Below are positions 26,097-39,460 of a stretch of DNA of 64,000 nucleotides, piece after piece. Each line of letters starts with the position of its first letter. The first letter of the stretch is position 1. Origin of the DNA: Hyperoodon ampullatus (Eukaryota > Chordata > Mammalia > Artiodactyla > Ziphiidae); contig OX457058.1 in assembly GCA_949752795.1 (NCBI GenBank), positions 32,118,587 to 32,182,586 on the forward strand, written 5' to 3'. A model generated the notes under the pieces. That model was not told where the DNA came from, made no database searches, and worked only from the letters and a program-made list of their open reading frames with translations. The translations under genes were made by a program, and so were the position numbers.

Positions 26097-26313
26097 TTTT
26101 TTTTTTTTTTTTTTTTTTTTTGCGGTACGCGGGCCTCTCACTGCTGTGGTCTCTCCCGTTGCGGAGCACAGGCTCTGGACGCGCAGGCTCAGCGGCCATG
26201 GCTCACGGGCCCAGCCGCTCCGCGGCATGTGGGATCTTCCCGGACTGGGGCACGAACCCATGTCCCCTGCATCGGCAGGCGGACTCTCAACCACTGTGCC
26301 ACCAGGGAAGCCC
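26097..26313 (-). repeat. CHR-1-type SINE, full length
   Basis: Poly(T) of about 25 bases, then the body. Duplications CAGGCCTATCCTT lie on both sides. Confidence 0.93.
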
Positions 26314-27139
26314 CTCAGGCCTATCCTTGACCCTGGAGTGCCTCTCTACTGTCCTGATTGAGCACATGGGGCCTCCCACACACTGTTTTCCTTTAGCACC
26401 AAGAACCCCATCTTTGGGGGCAGTGAGCCCCCAGGCACCACTCCAGGATGCAGGGGGCCTTGCTTCTGCCCAAGGTTTACCTGACCTCCTCCTCCTCACT
26501 CCTCCCCCGCCTCCACCTCCCAGGTGCTGGCCGTGAGTCTGGTGTCACTTCCCCATATTCATGGCAGGGGTGCCATGGCAAAAACAGAAAGGCAAATCAA
26601 TCAATAATAAATACATAAAATCTAAGGTTGAATACCATTAATAGTTGATTTTCTAATAAGAAATCGGAAACATTGACTCAGTGCTGCCCTCCAGTGTTGC
26701 TAAAGAGACACAAATAATCCTCTTCCTCCACCACCCCTTCCCCAACCCCCCATACAAGGGAAATACAGCTTTGCTCCGGATTTTCCCTTTCATCTGGATG
26801 GGGCTGGGCGGCACTGTGCTCTGGTTTGAGAGGTCAGGGGCAGCTTGGTCTGCCTTGGCTTGCTCAGTCCTGCCTTTGTGTGGCTCTGACACACAGGCCA
26901 CCCCTCCCAGGGCTGAGCTGCAGGGTAGTCATGCCCAGGGAGGGCTGCAGGATAGCTCAGGACCAGCCTCCCCTGGGCCACACCCAGGAACTAGTCCCAT
27001 AGTTCCAAGACTCACCACGACAACAGAGAGGGGTTGGCCCGGCTTCCCACCCATGGGCGGGGGCAGGGGGTAGAGGCTCCCTCTGTAGACAGGGCAGCCT
27101 GGCTCCCTGGAGGGCTTGGTAAAGGTGCTCACCCCAGGC

Positions 27140-27255
27140 CCCCAGGCACAGGGCCAAACCAGAGTATCCAGGAAACGGACCCAAGGACTCTATTTTAAAT
27201 AAGCATCCTCCGTGGGTCTTAAAATCAAGCAAATCTGGGAAACATTGTTCTAGAA
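27140..27255 (+). mobile_element. hAT-type MITE fragment (MER-like)
   Basis: CTCTATTTTAAATAAGCATC followed by AATCTGGGAAACATTGTTCT resembles the 3' ends of MER5/MER58-like elements. Fragmentary. Confidence 0.4.
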
Positions 27256-28397
27256 TAATAATCTGTTAGGGACAGTTTCTGTGGGTGTAGTGTGGGTGAT
27301 TTGGGGTCTGGCTGTCCACCTTCCCAGGGGACAGATGCCTTGGGGGCGTCTGCCCAGGCCGGCTACATTTCCCAGTCCCCACCCTAGCGTTAGGAAAGAA
27401 CACGTGCTGACTTGCGCCCGTGGGGCATGAGCGGAAGCCCCGGGCGAAGTGGTTAGGCGTGGGTGGTCCTTCTCCCCTACACCCCTTCCCACCGTGGTGC
27501 CTTCTGATGACGGTGGCCCTGGAAGGCATCAGGAGTGGGCTCCCAACTCCCCACTTGGAGGGGACCTGCCTGTTTTAGGAACACCGGTTTTAGACTTTAT
27601 TTGCAGGAGAACCAAACTTCTATCACATGAAGCCACTATGATTTTGGTTTATTTGTTTCAGATACACCAGCTAAAGTAGTACAGCTGTACAGCCCCCCTC
27701 AGCCTCCCTACCAAAGGGTTGCTGGGAATTCCTACACTCAGTAGCTGGGCTGGAATGGACTTCCTGGGCTCCCCACCTTGACCCCCCACCCCAATACACA
27801 AAGCCGAAGGCTGGAATCACCTGAAGGTGCTAGAGCCTGACCACCCAGCAGGCTCCTGGCAGCCTCTCAGCCTGGATGTCGGAAGGCATCCTGTATGCAG
27901 AGGGCACAGCTGTGGCCCGCTGGTCAGGGCTGAGGCTGCAGGGCCCAGGAGCCCCACTTGTAGCTGTACAGCCTAGGGCTGCCTCGAGAACAGGCCCTCT
28001 GTGAGCCTCAGGTACTTCCGGTGCTTCTGCCTGTCACTTTACACACTTACTTTTCCCTGTTGGAAACCTGGCCTCACCCAGTGAGAGGAGGAGTGATGCA
28101 GCGGCTTGCCCTCTGGTGGCAAATGTCCAGAACAGCAAATGCTTTTCAAAATAAGCCTGCAAACTTTTTTTCCCCCTTTGAAAAAACTCTCTCCTATCTT
28201 TTAACCTGGAAACATATAGGCATCATTTCAAACTAGCCTGGACAAGGGGTAACTGAAGCAGCATCCAATTTTCAGTACTTATTTTCCAAAAAAGAATGGG
28301 GACCTCTGGTTTCTGTTTGGGATGTAAAAAGCTGAAGGAGCAATGTCCCACCAGTATTACAACAATAATCTAGACAAACTGCAGATTCACAACTCTC

Positions 28398-28715
28398 TTT
28401 TTTATTTAAATAAATTTATTTATTTATTTTGGCTGCATTGGGTTTTCGTTGCTGCGTGCGGGCTTTTCTCTAGTTGTGGTGAGCGGGGGCTACTCTTTGT
28501 TGCGGTGGGCGGGCTCTAGGCACGAGGGCTTCAGTAGTTGTGGCGTGTGGGTATCAGTAGTTGTAGCGCGCAGGCTCTAGAGTGCAGGCTCAGTAGTTGT
28601 GGCGCATGGGCTTAGTTGCTCTGCAGCATGTGGGATCTTCCTGGACCAGGGCTCAAACCTGTGTCCCCTGAATTGGCAGGCGGATTCTTAACCACTGCGC
28701 CACCAGGGAAGTTCT
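28398..28715 (-). repeat. CHR-2-like SINE, full length
   Basis: Minus strand: (TTTA)n, GGCTGCATTGGGTTTTCGTT, several AGTAGTTGTGGCGC units, and finally GCGCCACCAGGGAAG. Confidence 0.87.
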
Positions 28716-29559
28716 GACAACTTTCCTTTAACCCGTCTGAGAGCTGAAGTCACAGGCAACTGGCTAGCCCCAAATCGAAGGAAAAACAGGTGCCTTTGAG
28801 GAGGGATGGACATGAACTTAATAAGGGCAGACTCAGTTGGACCCCCTTAAGAATTCAGCTAAAATTGGTAAAGGAAGGGTGTAGCCTAGTGAAAGAATAC
28901 AGGACCCTGGGGGCCACAGACATAAGGTAAATTCACAAATACAGGCGCCTCTCCATGGGACCTGACCTGTGCTCACAAAAAGACTGGCCAGAATTCTGAG
29001 AAAGTGTCCTTCACGGACCTTTCCCATCTGTACTGTGGAAGAGACCACAGAGGACAGGGCAACACACACCGTTGGTCTTAGGGCACTGGGCCTTTCCCCA
29101 GTAAAGCTTGGGGTGGGAGCAGGAAATAGGGAATAAACATCTTTTTCCCTGGGGGAGGGGCAGGAATATGTGCTGAGACCAGAAGTACAGCTGGGGGAGG
29201 TCACTCCCTCCGCCCAGATCCAGGGACACAGCACCTGCCTAAGAGAGAGGCTTAATCAGAATAATAGAAACATTACCCTTCTGTGCTCCCCTCCCACACC
29301 CAGGCTAACAAGCTGCGAGTAATAGCAATCTAATGCTAGAAACGGGGCAAGAATATGGAGAGAGACCCTTGCCGAAGTGAGGCGCAGCAGACAGTGAGAA
29401 ATACCATCCCTACCGTAAACACAAGATATAACTAGAGGCCTTTGAAGGCTGGGTAACCAGCGTTGCATCAGGTCCTGACTAGACTGATCCCAACCCCATG
29501 CAGCAAAAGGAAAGGAATCAAAATGATATACCTTAGTCTTTATTGCCCTACTCAAGATG

Positions 29560-29950
29560 GATGGCTCTCAACAAAACATTTTTGGCATAAGGAAAGACCA
29601 GAGAAAACCAGCACGTTGACAAGAGACGGGACAAATGACAGATCGAGGCAGATATGACACAGGTGTTGAAACTATTAGACCTGATTTAAAATAACTGATT
29701 AATAAGTTGAAGACTCTAATAGAAAAGGCAGACACCATGCAGAATTTGATGGTTAATTTCTGCAGAGAGAAAAAAATCTATAAGAAAGAGTCAAATTTAA
29801 ATGCTAGAAATAAAAAAACCCCACAATAATAGAGATAAAGAATGACTTTGAGGGGCTGATCAGTAGACTTTACACAGCTGAGGAAAGAATCTGTGAGCAG
29901 TAAGATAGGTCAATAGAAATTACCCAGATTGAAACACAGGCTGTGCGTAC
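29560..29950 (+). mobile_element. L1 ORF1-region fragment
   Basis: AAGACTCTAATAGAAAAGGC, TCTATAAGAAAGAGTC, AATGCTAGAAATAAAAAAAC and GAGGAAAGAATCTGTGAGC follow L1 ORF1 in order. Frame disrupted. Confidence 0.7.
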
Positions 29951-30159
29951 CTGTCGGAGCTGCCCATGGTCATTCAGAGCGGCCATCAGGGCCCAGATTT
30001 TGCCTGGAGACGAGAAATGACATGAGATTACAATACTGATGCATGAATAGTGGTCACATCCTAGGAAAGAACCAAGCAAAGAAGGGTCTCTGTTAGCACG
30101 TGTTCACTCACGAACTCCCCACCAGTAGTTCTTGTTCATTTTTCTTTATGTTCTTTTCT

Positions 30160-30290
30160 ATTTTTTTTTTTTTTTTTTTTTTGGCCACACCGCATGACTT
30201 GCAGGACCTTAGTTCCTTGACCAGGGATTGAATCCAGGCCCCAGCAGTGAAAGCACCAAGTCCTAACCACTGGACCACCAGGGAATTCCC
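30160..30290 (-). repeat. tRNA-derived SINE, older short copy
   Basis: Poly(T) of about 23 bases, GGCCACACCGCATGACTTGC and GGACCACCAGGGAATTCCC. Confidence 0.82.
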
Positions 30291-30394
30291 TCTTATTTTT
30301 GGTTTTTCACTCAATGGTTTTTAGTATATTCAGAGTTGTGCAGCCATCAACACTATACAATCCCAGAACATTTTCATTACCCTGAAAAGAAACT

Positions 30395-30575
30395 TTTTAA
30401 AAAATTGAAGTATAGTTGATTTACAATGTTTCAGGTGTACAGCAAAGAGATTCAGTTATACATACACGTATATAGATCTACTTTTTTCAGATGCTTTTCC
30501 ATTATAGGTTATTACAAGATAGTGAACATAGTAGTTCCCTGGGCTGTACAGTAGGGTCCTTGTTTTAGTTCTTAT
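30395..30575 (-). mobile_element. L1 3' end fragment
   Basis: TTGAAGTATAGTTGATTTAC, TTCAGGTGTACAGCAAAG and TTCCATTATAGGTTATTAC match the L1 3' end at 8452-9128. Confidence 0.8.
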
Positions 30576-30616
30576 TTTTCAGAGGGGTAAAATGGCCTGA
30601 TGTGTACTCTCTAAGG

Positions 30617-30673
30617 GTAGAATTTCACACCCACACCTGATGTAGAGTAGAATTTCACACCCACACCTGATGT
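30617..30673. repeat. 30-base tandem duplication
   Basis: GTAGAATTTCACACCCACAC CTGATGT occurs twice, at 30617 and 30647, without a mismatch. Confidence 0.93.
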
Positions 30674-31209
30674 TCCCTCTGAAGTAGGTGACATACCTGC
30701 TGACCCGGCTTTAGATTCGCACATCCTGCAGGACCCTCCATGCCTCCGAAAACCAAGTCATACAGCTCACTCTCTGAAGGGAGCAAAACACAGAGTAAAA
30801 AAAAAAATGAATGAAAAGAACTCCCACATTTTCTCTGCGCTTTCGCTCAGTATTTCACCTTTTCCTTGAAGCTTAGTTTGGGGAGGGCAGAGGCTCCGGG
30901 AGGCTCTCTGTGTGCGAGCCTCGGTGGGAGGCGACCTCAGAGCTCAGGCGCTGGACTGGGTGAGACCCCAGGCAGGACAGGTGTGCCCACCCCAGGCAGC
31001 ACTTAGCAGGATGGGTGCTGGGGGTTTGCAGCACGAGGGGGAGCTGATGGGGGGCTGGAGCTCGGTGTGGGGCCTCTAATCCCTGACTCTGAGACTTGGT
31101 GGCCTTCTAATGGAAGGAAGGAGGCAGCACACACCGCATCCGATTCCGTTAGGCATCATGCACTTTTTAAAGGCAAAGAATTAAAAGCTTAGCTTTAATT
31201 TAATTTAAT

Positions 31210-31430
31210 TTTATTATTTTATTTTATTTTATTTTTTTGCGGTACGTGGGCCTCTCACTGTTGTGGCCTCTCCCGTTGCACAGCACAGGCTCCGGACGCG
31301 CAGGCTCAGCGGCCATGGCTCACGGGCCCAGCCGCTCCGTGGCATGTGGGATCTTCCCGGACCGGGGCACGAACCCGTGTCCCCTGCATCGGCAGGCGGA
31401 CTCTCAACCACTGCGCCACCAGGGAAGCCC
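31210..31430 (-). repeat. CHR-1-type SINE, full length
   Basis: Tail of (ATTTT)n type. The duplication AAAAGCTTAGCTTTAATTT is on both sides. Confidence 0.93.
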
Positions 31431-33689
31431 AAAAGCTTAGCTTTAATTTTAAAGAGCAAATAAAATCTTACCCTCTCCCGATTAACTTCGAATTGCAGGT
31501 ATTCACTATATTCACTAACGATATGCTGAATTATGTGGTATAGACAATAGAATGAGCCTTCGAATGTCTAAAATAATATCTGAGCATCTCCCTCTGGTCT
31601 TTCTATTTTTTCCTGCAACAGACTTGATGCTATCAACCAGAATGTTTAAATTCTATCACATGGACATTTACAATTTAATCATATTTTTTTCCTCCACAGT
31701 CAGCTAACAAAGACACCATAGAAGCAGATTTGCACATCTCAGTGGGAAAGAAAAGCAAACGAAACCATCCGGGTTATTGTACAAAACCCCAGCAGGGTCT
31801 GGGGGTGTTTTTGTAAGTGATGACAGGTGGGGACGTGGGTGGAAAGCAGCCCTGTTACTGTTAGTAGTTGTGTCGTGCAGGGTGGTAGCAATGACAGAGT
31901 CAGTTTAGGGGAACCAGTTAAAGCAGAAATGCAAGTGTACACTTTCACTCTTAAACACAACTAACAATCACAGTGTACATACACTGCCTGTGTGACCACA
32001 AACGCACTTTCAAGTCTAAGTGCTCGTGTCTATCCAATGGGCACCCACGTTCCAGGGCATGGTCCAAGAATGGCAAGACAAGGCCCTGACTTTAGGGACA
32101 TTATTCCTTAGCCGGGGTGATGACCTGAGTGGGCACCTTGCTCTAAAGCAGGGCCGAGGGTGGCAGGGGCTCCAGGGAGGGCTGAACCCGTATCCGGGAG
32201 GAAGGTCAAGGAGAGTCGAGGTGGAAGAGAGGCACACGGACCGTGATCCTATCACGAAATGCAGACACGTTAATACGGGAGTGCATATTAACAATGACAC
32301 CAGCACAACGGATCCTGGCTGGGAAGGGAACCAGCCCACGTGGAGCACCTGGGTGGAGCCAGGGGTGTCATCATCCCCCAGCCCCACAGGGAACAGGCAC
32401 TGTCCTGGCGCCTCACAAACAGAAATGGAGCCTTAGAGGGTTGCTACACCATGGGGTTTGCATGTGAACCCTCCAATCCAGTCCTTTCCACCGAGCTGCA
32501 TCTCCCCTGCAGGGCTGCCCATGGACACAAGACCCAGTCCTGGCAGAGCTGTGGCCCCCCAGCTGCTGCTCCCAGGGGCCAGCCCACCATGCTTCTCCCA
32601 CGCACAGGAAAGAGCCCGTCCTGCTGTTCCAGCCCATTCCCAACAGGAGACCCTTTCCAGAGCCCCATCCCCATTCCCATCACAGGCAGTCAGGACCATG
32701 GTTATCACTCGTGGCCTCCATGAACCAGAGCTCCAGGGTGGGGGGAGAGGGTGTTCCCTCCACGTGCCTCTGTTAGAGCATCAGCTAGGGCGACGCCGGG
32801 AACCACGTGTCCAGCCATTAGCAAAGGCCGGTCCACTCTGCTCTCCCACCCAGGGACCTCTCACTCCCTGGTTTTTCCCACTTGCTCAGGCCTCTGTTGT
32901 CTTGTCCCATCACTGCCCTGGGCTCCTGTTTACTTCGCTACACACCTGCCCGTATCCCTAACCAGTGAGCATTCTGGCTCTAACCTGGGCTGCACCTTTT
33001 AGCAAATGGAGATCCAGTAAGTGTCGGGTGAGAGCGAAGATGGAGGGGAGGAGGGGGCGGCACTGTCCACAAGGCCCCAGTGCTTCCCAAATGCTCGCTT
33101 CCAAGATTTTAAAGAACTCCTCAAGGATCCAGGACGCGAGGGTCCGTGCACGTGGAAAGGGTCCAAGAGGCCACTGAGAGGGAAGAAGGCAAGACGGACG
33201 GAAGACAGACACACTCATCAGACATTTAGGGGGTCAGAGCCCCTCGAGATCTGCTTTCCTGCTCTGCACAATTCCAAAGACGGCAGCTCAGGACAAATAG
33301 GAATGCCAGTGGTGACTGACAGACGTGTGGATGGCGGGTGCCCCAGGGATGAGCTTGACACTTGTGGTTGTACAGGTTGTACTAAAAACAGGAAATCTAG
33401 AGGAGAGGGGCAGGAGGAGGGCCCTGGTGGCCTGGGAGCAGGGTTTGGTGCTCAGAGAGCATACATTTCAAGGTCGGCTTTCATCTTCTCCACTGTTAAG
33501 TCTTGAAAGTACCCAAAGATGTCACATGGAGGGAAGATGAGGTGGAAGGGCACCAAGGCCCACCGTGGTGACAGCATCATAGTGATGGAACCGGCGGAGG
33601 CCACACAGAATTCACAGCTGGGTGACTGGGGCACCACAGGCTGTGAGCCCTGAAGCCAGCACACTCATTAGAGGGGGGATGGGTCCAGC

Positions 33690-33905
33690 AGCGCAGTCAA
33701 GACTCAGGCTCTGGGCCTGGCCCCACCTCCCAGCTACTTCTGTGACAGTGGCTATACACATGCCACCCCACGAAGCCTCGGGGTACGTTTCTGTGCAATT
33801 GGGATAATAAAATCCACCTAATGAAAGTTCTTAGGCGGGGTAAGTGAGGCAAGGAGACTACGTTTGTAAAGTTCTCATCACGCGGAAAGCCGTCAGTGTT
33901 AGGAC
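33690..33905 (+). mobile_element. MIR fragment
   Basis: AAGACTCAGGCTCTGGGCCT, CTACTTCTGTGACAGTGG and TGCAATTGGGATAATAAAAT follow MIR from its tRNA-related end to its core. Confidence 0.65.
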
Positions 33906-35418
33906 CATTCGTGATAACTTTTCGCTTACACCTAACTTCTATCACTTATGGTTGAAATCCAGATGGTAAGGGACACAACTGAGATTCAAAGCCAGGTCTG
34001 TCTTGATCAAAACCTAAGCTTCTGGGACCACAGCTCCCTTGAACCTGACCTTGTTTCAGCTCCTGGCTGCTGACCGCCCTTGAAACCTCCCTCTCCCCTG
34101 CCCGCCCATCATGACACCATAACAGGACCTGCCCTCCTTCCTGGACCCTTCCATCCCCACCTCGCCAGTGTTTTCACCAGCTGGGTCCTTACTCTCTTCC
34201 CCACAGACTCTCCTGTGCTATGTGAAATTCTCATTCAGGTGTCACCCATGCCATCTCCTAAACACCAGCAGGCCACCAGGCCATAGAGAGGACACCAGAA
34301 GGCCTCTCTGCAATGTGACATCTTAACAGCCCCCTTGTCCTATGATTCTGAACACTCCATGTCCCCTCTTCTGGCTCCTTCGCCTTTCCCTGCCCTTAAA
34401 GCACATGGATTCCCTCCATTTTTCTTCTTGTGCTCTTCTTCTCTTAATTTATACCCTCTTTTGAAGATTAAGTCCATCTCTATGGGAATACTCATCAATC
34501 TAGCTACAGTTTGTATCCTCAGCTTCAAGGCCAAATGTTCAATGATGACAGATGATAGTTAACTATCCAATCTCTATTCCCCTCTGATTCTATATGCACA
34601 GAATTCTCATTGATTTGTAAGAGCAACTTGCACAGCTAGAAATACTCATTTTTCTCCTGCAGCCGACCTGAGTGTTTCCAGTGATGTTCCAGCGGTATTT
34701 CTCCAAGGACAGTTTTTCTCGTAGGACAGTATGACTGTCTGGAAGACCTCAACCCAAAGCCTTGAGAGATGGCAGCTACCTGACAAATGTTTCCTTCCGG
34801 GCACTGCCTCGATTTGTGACTGTCACACACAGCAGGTGACTGGGGTACCAGCAGGTACAGATTTTACCCTCTAGCACTGTTTACTGGTGACGTGCTTGTG
34901 CTTTAAACTTCTAATTCATTTTATTTTTTATTGTCTTAAGAGGAACATCAAGTGGGGTTCAATTTCAAGTTAAACAGTGTATTTTGTTTTGTCTCTCGAA
35001 AGGGTATGTGGTGCTTTAGTTTAGCACTAAAGCATCACATCCATGAAGGAAAATGATGAAGCAGTGATATATGAGCTCATAGGAAAATGTGAAAGGGGAG
35101 CTGACTAAACTCAAGGAAAAAAGGAAAAAAAAAGAGTTAAAATAATTTCAGAGATGAAGTTCAGTTATAAGGGAGCAGAGAGAAAACAGGTACAGATAGC
35201 ATAGTAAGGACCATAAAAATGAAAGTTAGTAAAGTGAGCAAAATGAAACAGAAATAAAGAAACAAAGGGTTATAGGGAAATGGTAGATAGAGCCTATAGG
35301 TGAAGGAAATGCCACATACAGATCACTGGAGTCCAATATAAGAAATCGAAAATATTGGAAAAGAAAAAAGAATTCAAAACTATGATTAAAAAAGAAAACT
35401 TATTTAAAAAATAGGGAG

Positions 35419-35627
35419 GGGCTTCCCTGGTGGTGCAGTGGTTGAGAGTCCGCCTGCTGATGCAGGGGACACGGGTTCGTGCCCCAGTCCAGGAAGATCC
35501 CACATGCCGCGGAGTGGCTAGGCCTGTGAGCCATGGCTGCTGAGCCTGTGCGTCTGGAGCCTGTGCTCCGCAACAGGAGGGGCCACAACAGTGAGAGGCC
35601 CACGTACCGCAAAAAAAAAAAAAAAAA
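35419..35627 (+). repeat. CHR-1-type SINE, full length
   Basis: Poly(A) of 17 bases. The duplication AAAAAATAGGGAGG is on both sides. Confidence 0.93.
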
Positions 35628-36834
35628 TAGGGAGGTGTTTTATTATTTCCTTATAATCAGGCAAGCTCAACAAAATAATATGCTAATTAAATTTATGAAA
35701 TGCCTTGGTAATAAAATTTCATGAAATTTTAAGACAAGGAAAAGCATTTGTCATGTGAAATCAATCACATTGGACAGGCACTGTGGTTTACATTTTGGGG
35801 GCTTGTGATTCCCTCTTCTGCTGATTCTCAAAAAAAGAAATTAAAATATACATAGTACGATGCACATATATTCTGCTTTATCTCATAATTACAGAAAAAA
35901 ATATGTGCACACAAATGGAAATACTAAAACAATTAAAAATGAACAATCTCCTCAATATCCTTTCATTAATTAAGAAACAAAAATGGATAGCCATCACAGA
36001 GTGATCTTGGGTATCCAATCAGGGCAAAGTGAAGGAAAATCAGGAGCAGATGGGATGGCAGTTTTAGGAGAGAAATCTAAGACCAGCAATAGAACTTCTG
36101 ACATCAATTCTTGATCCTACACATTGAAAGGCGCACATTGTATATAAGGAAACTGTCCTAGTATAATCAATACCACGATATAGCCTTATAACATTATTAT
36201 GTTTTAAAGATAAAGAGAATTATTTGACTATTTCAGCGAAAAGGGAAGACGATCAGGCTGGTAACATACTTCCTGGCAGCCCAATTCAATGCCTGAAGAT
36301 AATGGGGCCACCTTTACAAGATATTGAAAGAATTAAAGAAGTGTGAGCTAGGAAATGTTTATACCCATCTAGGCTATTTCTTCATGGATAAGGTTACAGA
36401 CAAACCATTTAAAATGTATATGAGTTCAGGAAATATTAGCCAAATAGATCCTTCTTGAGAAAACTACTAGATGAGTCCCAGCTGACCAAGAATGCATAGA
36501 GGTTTGGCAAAGGGAAATTAAGGCAGTAGTAAATGTATTTAACTGTACAGCTAAGTAAAAGCAAAGGTACAGATACAAATGACAGAGGAGAATGTCAATA
36601 TTCTGCCAAAACAAAAATGGTGCAATAAATGAAAATGGTAGAACGTAGGAAGTAGAATCCACTTACAGATGCTTCAGCTGTACAAAATAGTATTTGAAGT
36701 TGGCAGATCGAATATAAATATGTGAACATATATAATAGTACAAAGGAAGACACTAAAAATGTATGAGTGATATACTACTAAGTAAATTGGATGGTAGAAG
36801 AGAGAAAGGGAGGAAGAATAAAATATAAACTAGT

Positions 36835-37048
36835 GGGCTTCCCTGGTGGCACAGTGGTTGAGAGTCCGCCTGCCAATGCAGGGGACACGGGTTCATGCCC
36901 CGGTCCAGGAGGATCCCACATGCCGCGGAGCAGCTGGGCCCGTGAGCCACGGCCGCTGAGCCTGCGCGTCCAGAGCCTGTGCTCCGTAACGGGCGAGGCC
37001 ACAACAGTGAGAGGCCCGCGTACTGCAAAAAAAAAAAAAAAAAAAAAA
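36835..37048 (+). repeat. CHR-1-type SINE, full length
   Basis: Poly(A) of 22 bases. The duplication ATATAAACTAG is on both sides. It stands just upstream of an L1 3' end. Confidence 0.93.
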
Positions 37049-37094
37049 GATATAAACTAGTTTTATTGAGGCAGATAATTGGAACCAACTCTAA

Positions 37095-37740
37095 GAAAAA
37101 GGGAAACAATGTTCATAGCGGCACTATTTACAACAGCCAAGACGTGGAAGCAACCTATCCACCGACAGATGAATGGATAAAGATGTGGTATACATACACA
37201 ATGGAATACTACTCAGCCATAGAAAAGAATGAAATAATGCCATTTGCAGCAACATGAATGGATCTAGAGATAGATTATTATACTAAGTGAAGTAAGTCAG
37301 ACAAAGACAAATATGATATCACTTATATGTGGAATCTAAAATATGACACAAATGAACTTATCTACAAAACAGAAATAGACTCACAGATACAGAAAACAAA
37401 CTTGTAGTTACCAAAGGGGAAAGGTGGGGGGGAGGGATAAATTAGTAGTTTCAGATTAACAGATACACACTACTATATATGAAACAGATAAAAAACAAGA
37501 ACCTACTGTATAGCACAGGGAAATCTACTCAATATCTTGTAATAATGTATAATGGAAAAGAATCTGACAAAAATATATAATGTATTTATATATAATATAA
37601 ATATAAATATATATAACTATTTATATATAAATATAAATATGTATATATATAATGGAATCACTTTCCTGTACACTTGAAACTAACACAATATTGTAAGTTA
37701 ACTATACTTCAATAAAAAATAGAAAGCTAATAAAATATAG
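37095..37740 (+). mobile_element. L1 3' end
   Basis: GGCACTATTTACAACAGCCA AGACGTGG, ATGAATGGATAAAGATGTGG and AACACAATATTGTAAGTTAAC, with an expanded (AT)n tract at 37570-37650. Sense copy of the L1 type seen reversed at 8452. Confidence 0.85.
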
Positions 37741-37859
37741 TGAAAGTCATTTAAACGTTTATATATAAATAGAAAATATAATATGACAGAACTAAGACCA
37801 ACCATATCTGTCATAGCAATAAATTTAAACAGGTTTAATGCAGCTGTTTAAAAAAAAAG

Positions 37860-38140
37860 GACTTTCACATTACCTCAAAAAGCAAAGACCAACTTGTGCT
37901 GTATACGGGAGATATATCTAGAGCAAAGTGATTCACAAAGGTTACAGCTAAAGGGGAGGAACCATGGTTCATCGGGTTTATCAGGCAAAGATAAAACTAT
38001 AACAACAACAACAACAAAAGGCAATACAGGGGTAATGATCCTGTATTGAACAAAGCAGAATTTAAGCCAAAAGGCATTAAGTAAGATGAGGAAGGCCATT
38101 TGATAATGCTGAAGGGTTCAGTCCACAGTGGAGATGGATT
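37860..38140 (+). mobile_element. Old L1 ORF2 fragment
   Basis: GAACAAAGCAGAATTTAAGC CAAAAGGCATTAAG and AAGGGTTCAGTCCAC are L1 ORF2 text. No open frame. Confidence 0.65.
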
Positions 38141-38269
38141 CATCGTGCTTTTTATTTTCTGTAGTTTTGAGGTCTTGCTGACATGGGAGAGATCGCCCTT
38201 CTCAGAACTCTGTAATTCTTAGTGATGGCAAATATGGCTTTCATATGAAAAACAAGCCAATGCAGAGCC

Positions 38270-38625
38270 CACACCCCCCAACCTCCTCCTCAGTCAGGCC
38301 CTCATGCTCTGGACCAATCACCCAAGGCCAGAGTCAGCTCACTGCAGCCCCTTCACGCTGGAGCCTGCTGCAGTGATTCACACCAGCCAACCCTAAACCC
38401 ACCTACCCTGCCTTGCTCACTCCTTCTTGCAGAAACCACAGTAAACCCTATGCCCATGTGGCCCTCTCACTCCCTCTGCCTTCCGGCCAGAAGGTGCTTC
38501 TTTGGGTGGCCCTGTGTGCCATGCCTCCCGCCTCTAGGGAACTGGGGGTAAAACGTTCTTGCTTCATGACAGTCATTTCTGTGTGTGTGTCTTACCAGAC
38601 CCGGTTAAAACAAATCCCAGGCACA
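38270..38625 (+). mobile_element. Possible LTR fragment
   Basis: Pyrimidine-rich sequence with ACCACAGTAAACCCTATG, CTTGCTTCATGACAGTCATT and TCTGTGTGTGTGTCTTACC resembles the U5 end of an ERV LTR. No internal region follows. Confidence 0.35.
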
Positions 38626-39119
38626 TATTAAAACAAGACATAAGAAATATGAATATATGCATATTAAATAAAAAGTAGAAACTTTATAAAGCAGAAATTA
38701 CCACAAGATGCTAAGATAAACACACTGACATGGACATTCACAGAGGAATACCTGCTATTTATGGCAACAGCCTCCAAACCCTTGAGGCCACCACAACAAA
38801 GGTTTGCTTTTTGCTCAGCCCACGACTCTGCTGTAGGTCGGCGAGCTCGTGTCACACCTTCTCACTTCAGGATTCAGGCTGACAGAGCAGCTGCTCCTAA
38901 AAGTACCCATCAATGCAGCAGAGGCACAGAAAGCCCTGGAGCATCTCCCACTAAGGATCAAACGGTCTGGCTCAGAAGTGACACCTCATTTGTGTTCACA
39001 GCCCTGTGGCTGGAACTAGTCAAAGGGCCCATCCAACTACAAGGGCCAGGACGGGCAATGCACCCATATCCCCACTAGGGGGAGGCAGAGAGCCGAACAC
39101 AGTCTATGAACTGCATAAA
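38626..39119. other. Unassigned intergenic sequence
   Basis: Nothing recognised except possible very old L1 remains in the A-rich parts. Confidence 0.35.
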
Positions 39120-39460
39120 TACAAAGGATGCAAAATTGACATACATGAAAAACAGCCTTCATGTGTAAACAAAAATAAGTTAGAAGACATAATGGAAGAG
39201 AATATTCCATTTAAAATGGCAACTAAAGGAAAAAATACCGAGAAATAAACTTAAAAGAGATATGTAAAACACATATGTGGAAAAATTATAATATCCCTGA
39301 AAAGCACAAAAGTAGAACTGCACACACTATGTTCTCAGTTTGAAAGACTCCATATCATCATTTCTTCCTATGCTAATTTATAAATTTAATATGATCCCAT
39401 AAGAAATAGAGGCGCTTTTTTTTTCCTTCTTGGAATCAGGCAAGATTAATGTTCATTTGG
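39120..39460 (+). mobile_element. Old L1 ORF2 fragment
   Basis: AAAATGGCAACTAAAGGAAA, ATAAACTTAAAAGAGATATG and ATTAATGTTCATTTGGAAAA are L1 reverse-transcriptase-region text. Frames are broken. Confidence 0.6.

Larger units (their letters stand above)
24798..31209. other. Intergenic sequence between pseudogene and MORF4L1, left part
   Basis: Apart from the SINEs, L1 pieces and the hAT fragment listed separately, the sequence is unassigned. I looked for further upstream OTUD7A exons, such as the catalytic Cys or His blocks, on the minus strand and recognised none. Confidence 0.4.
31431..36834. other. Intergenic sequence, middle part
   Basis: Contains MIR at 33690 and a SINE at 35419; the rest is unassigned. 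The small minus-strand frame at 33452-33664 looks protein-like (FGYFQDLTVEKMKADLE), but I cannot tie it to a family. Confidence 0.4.
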
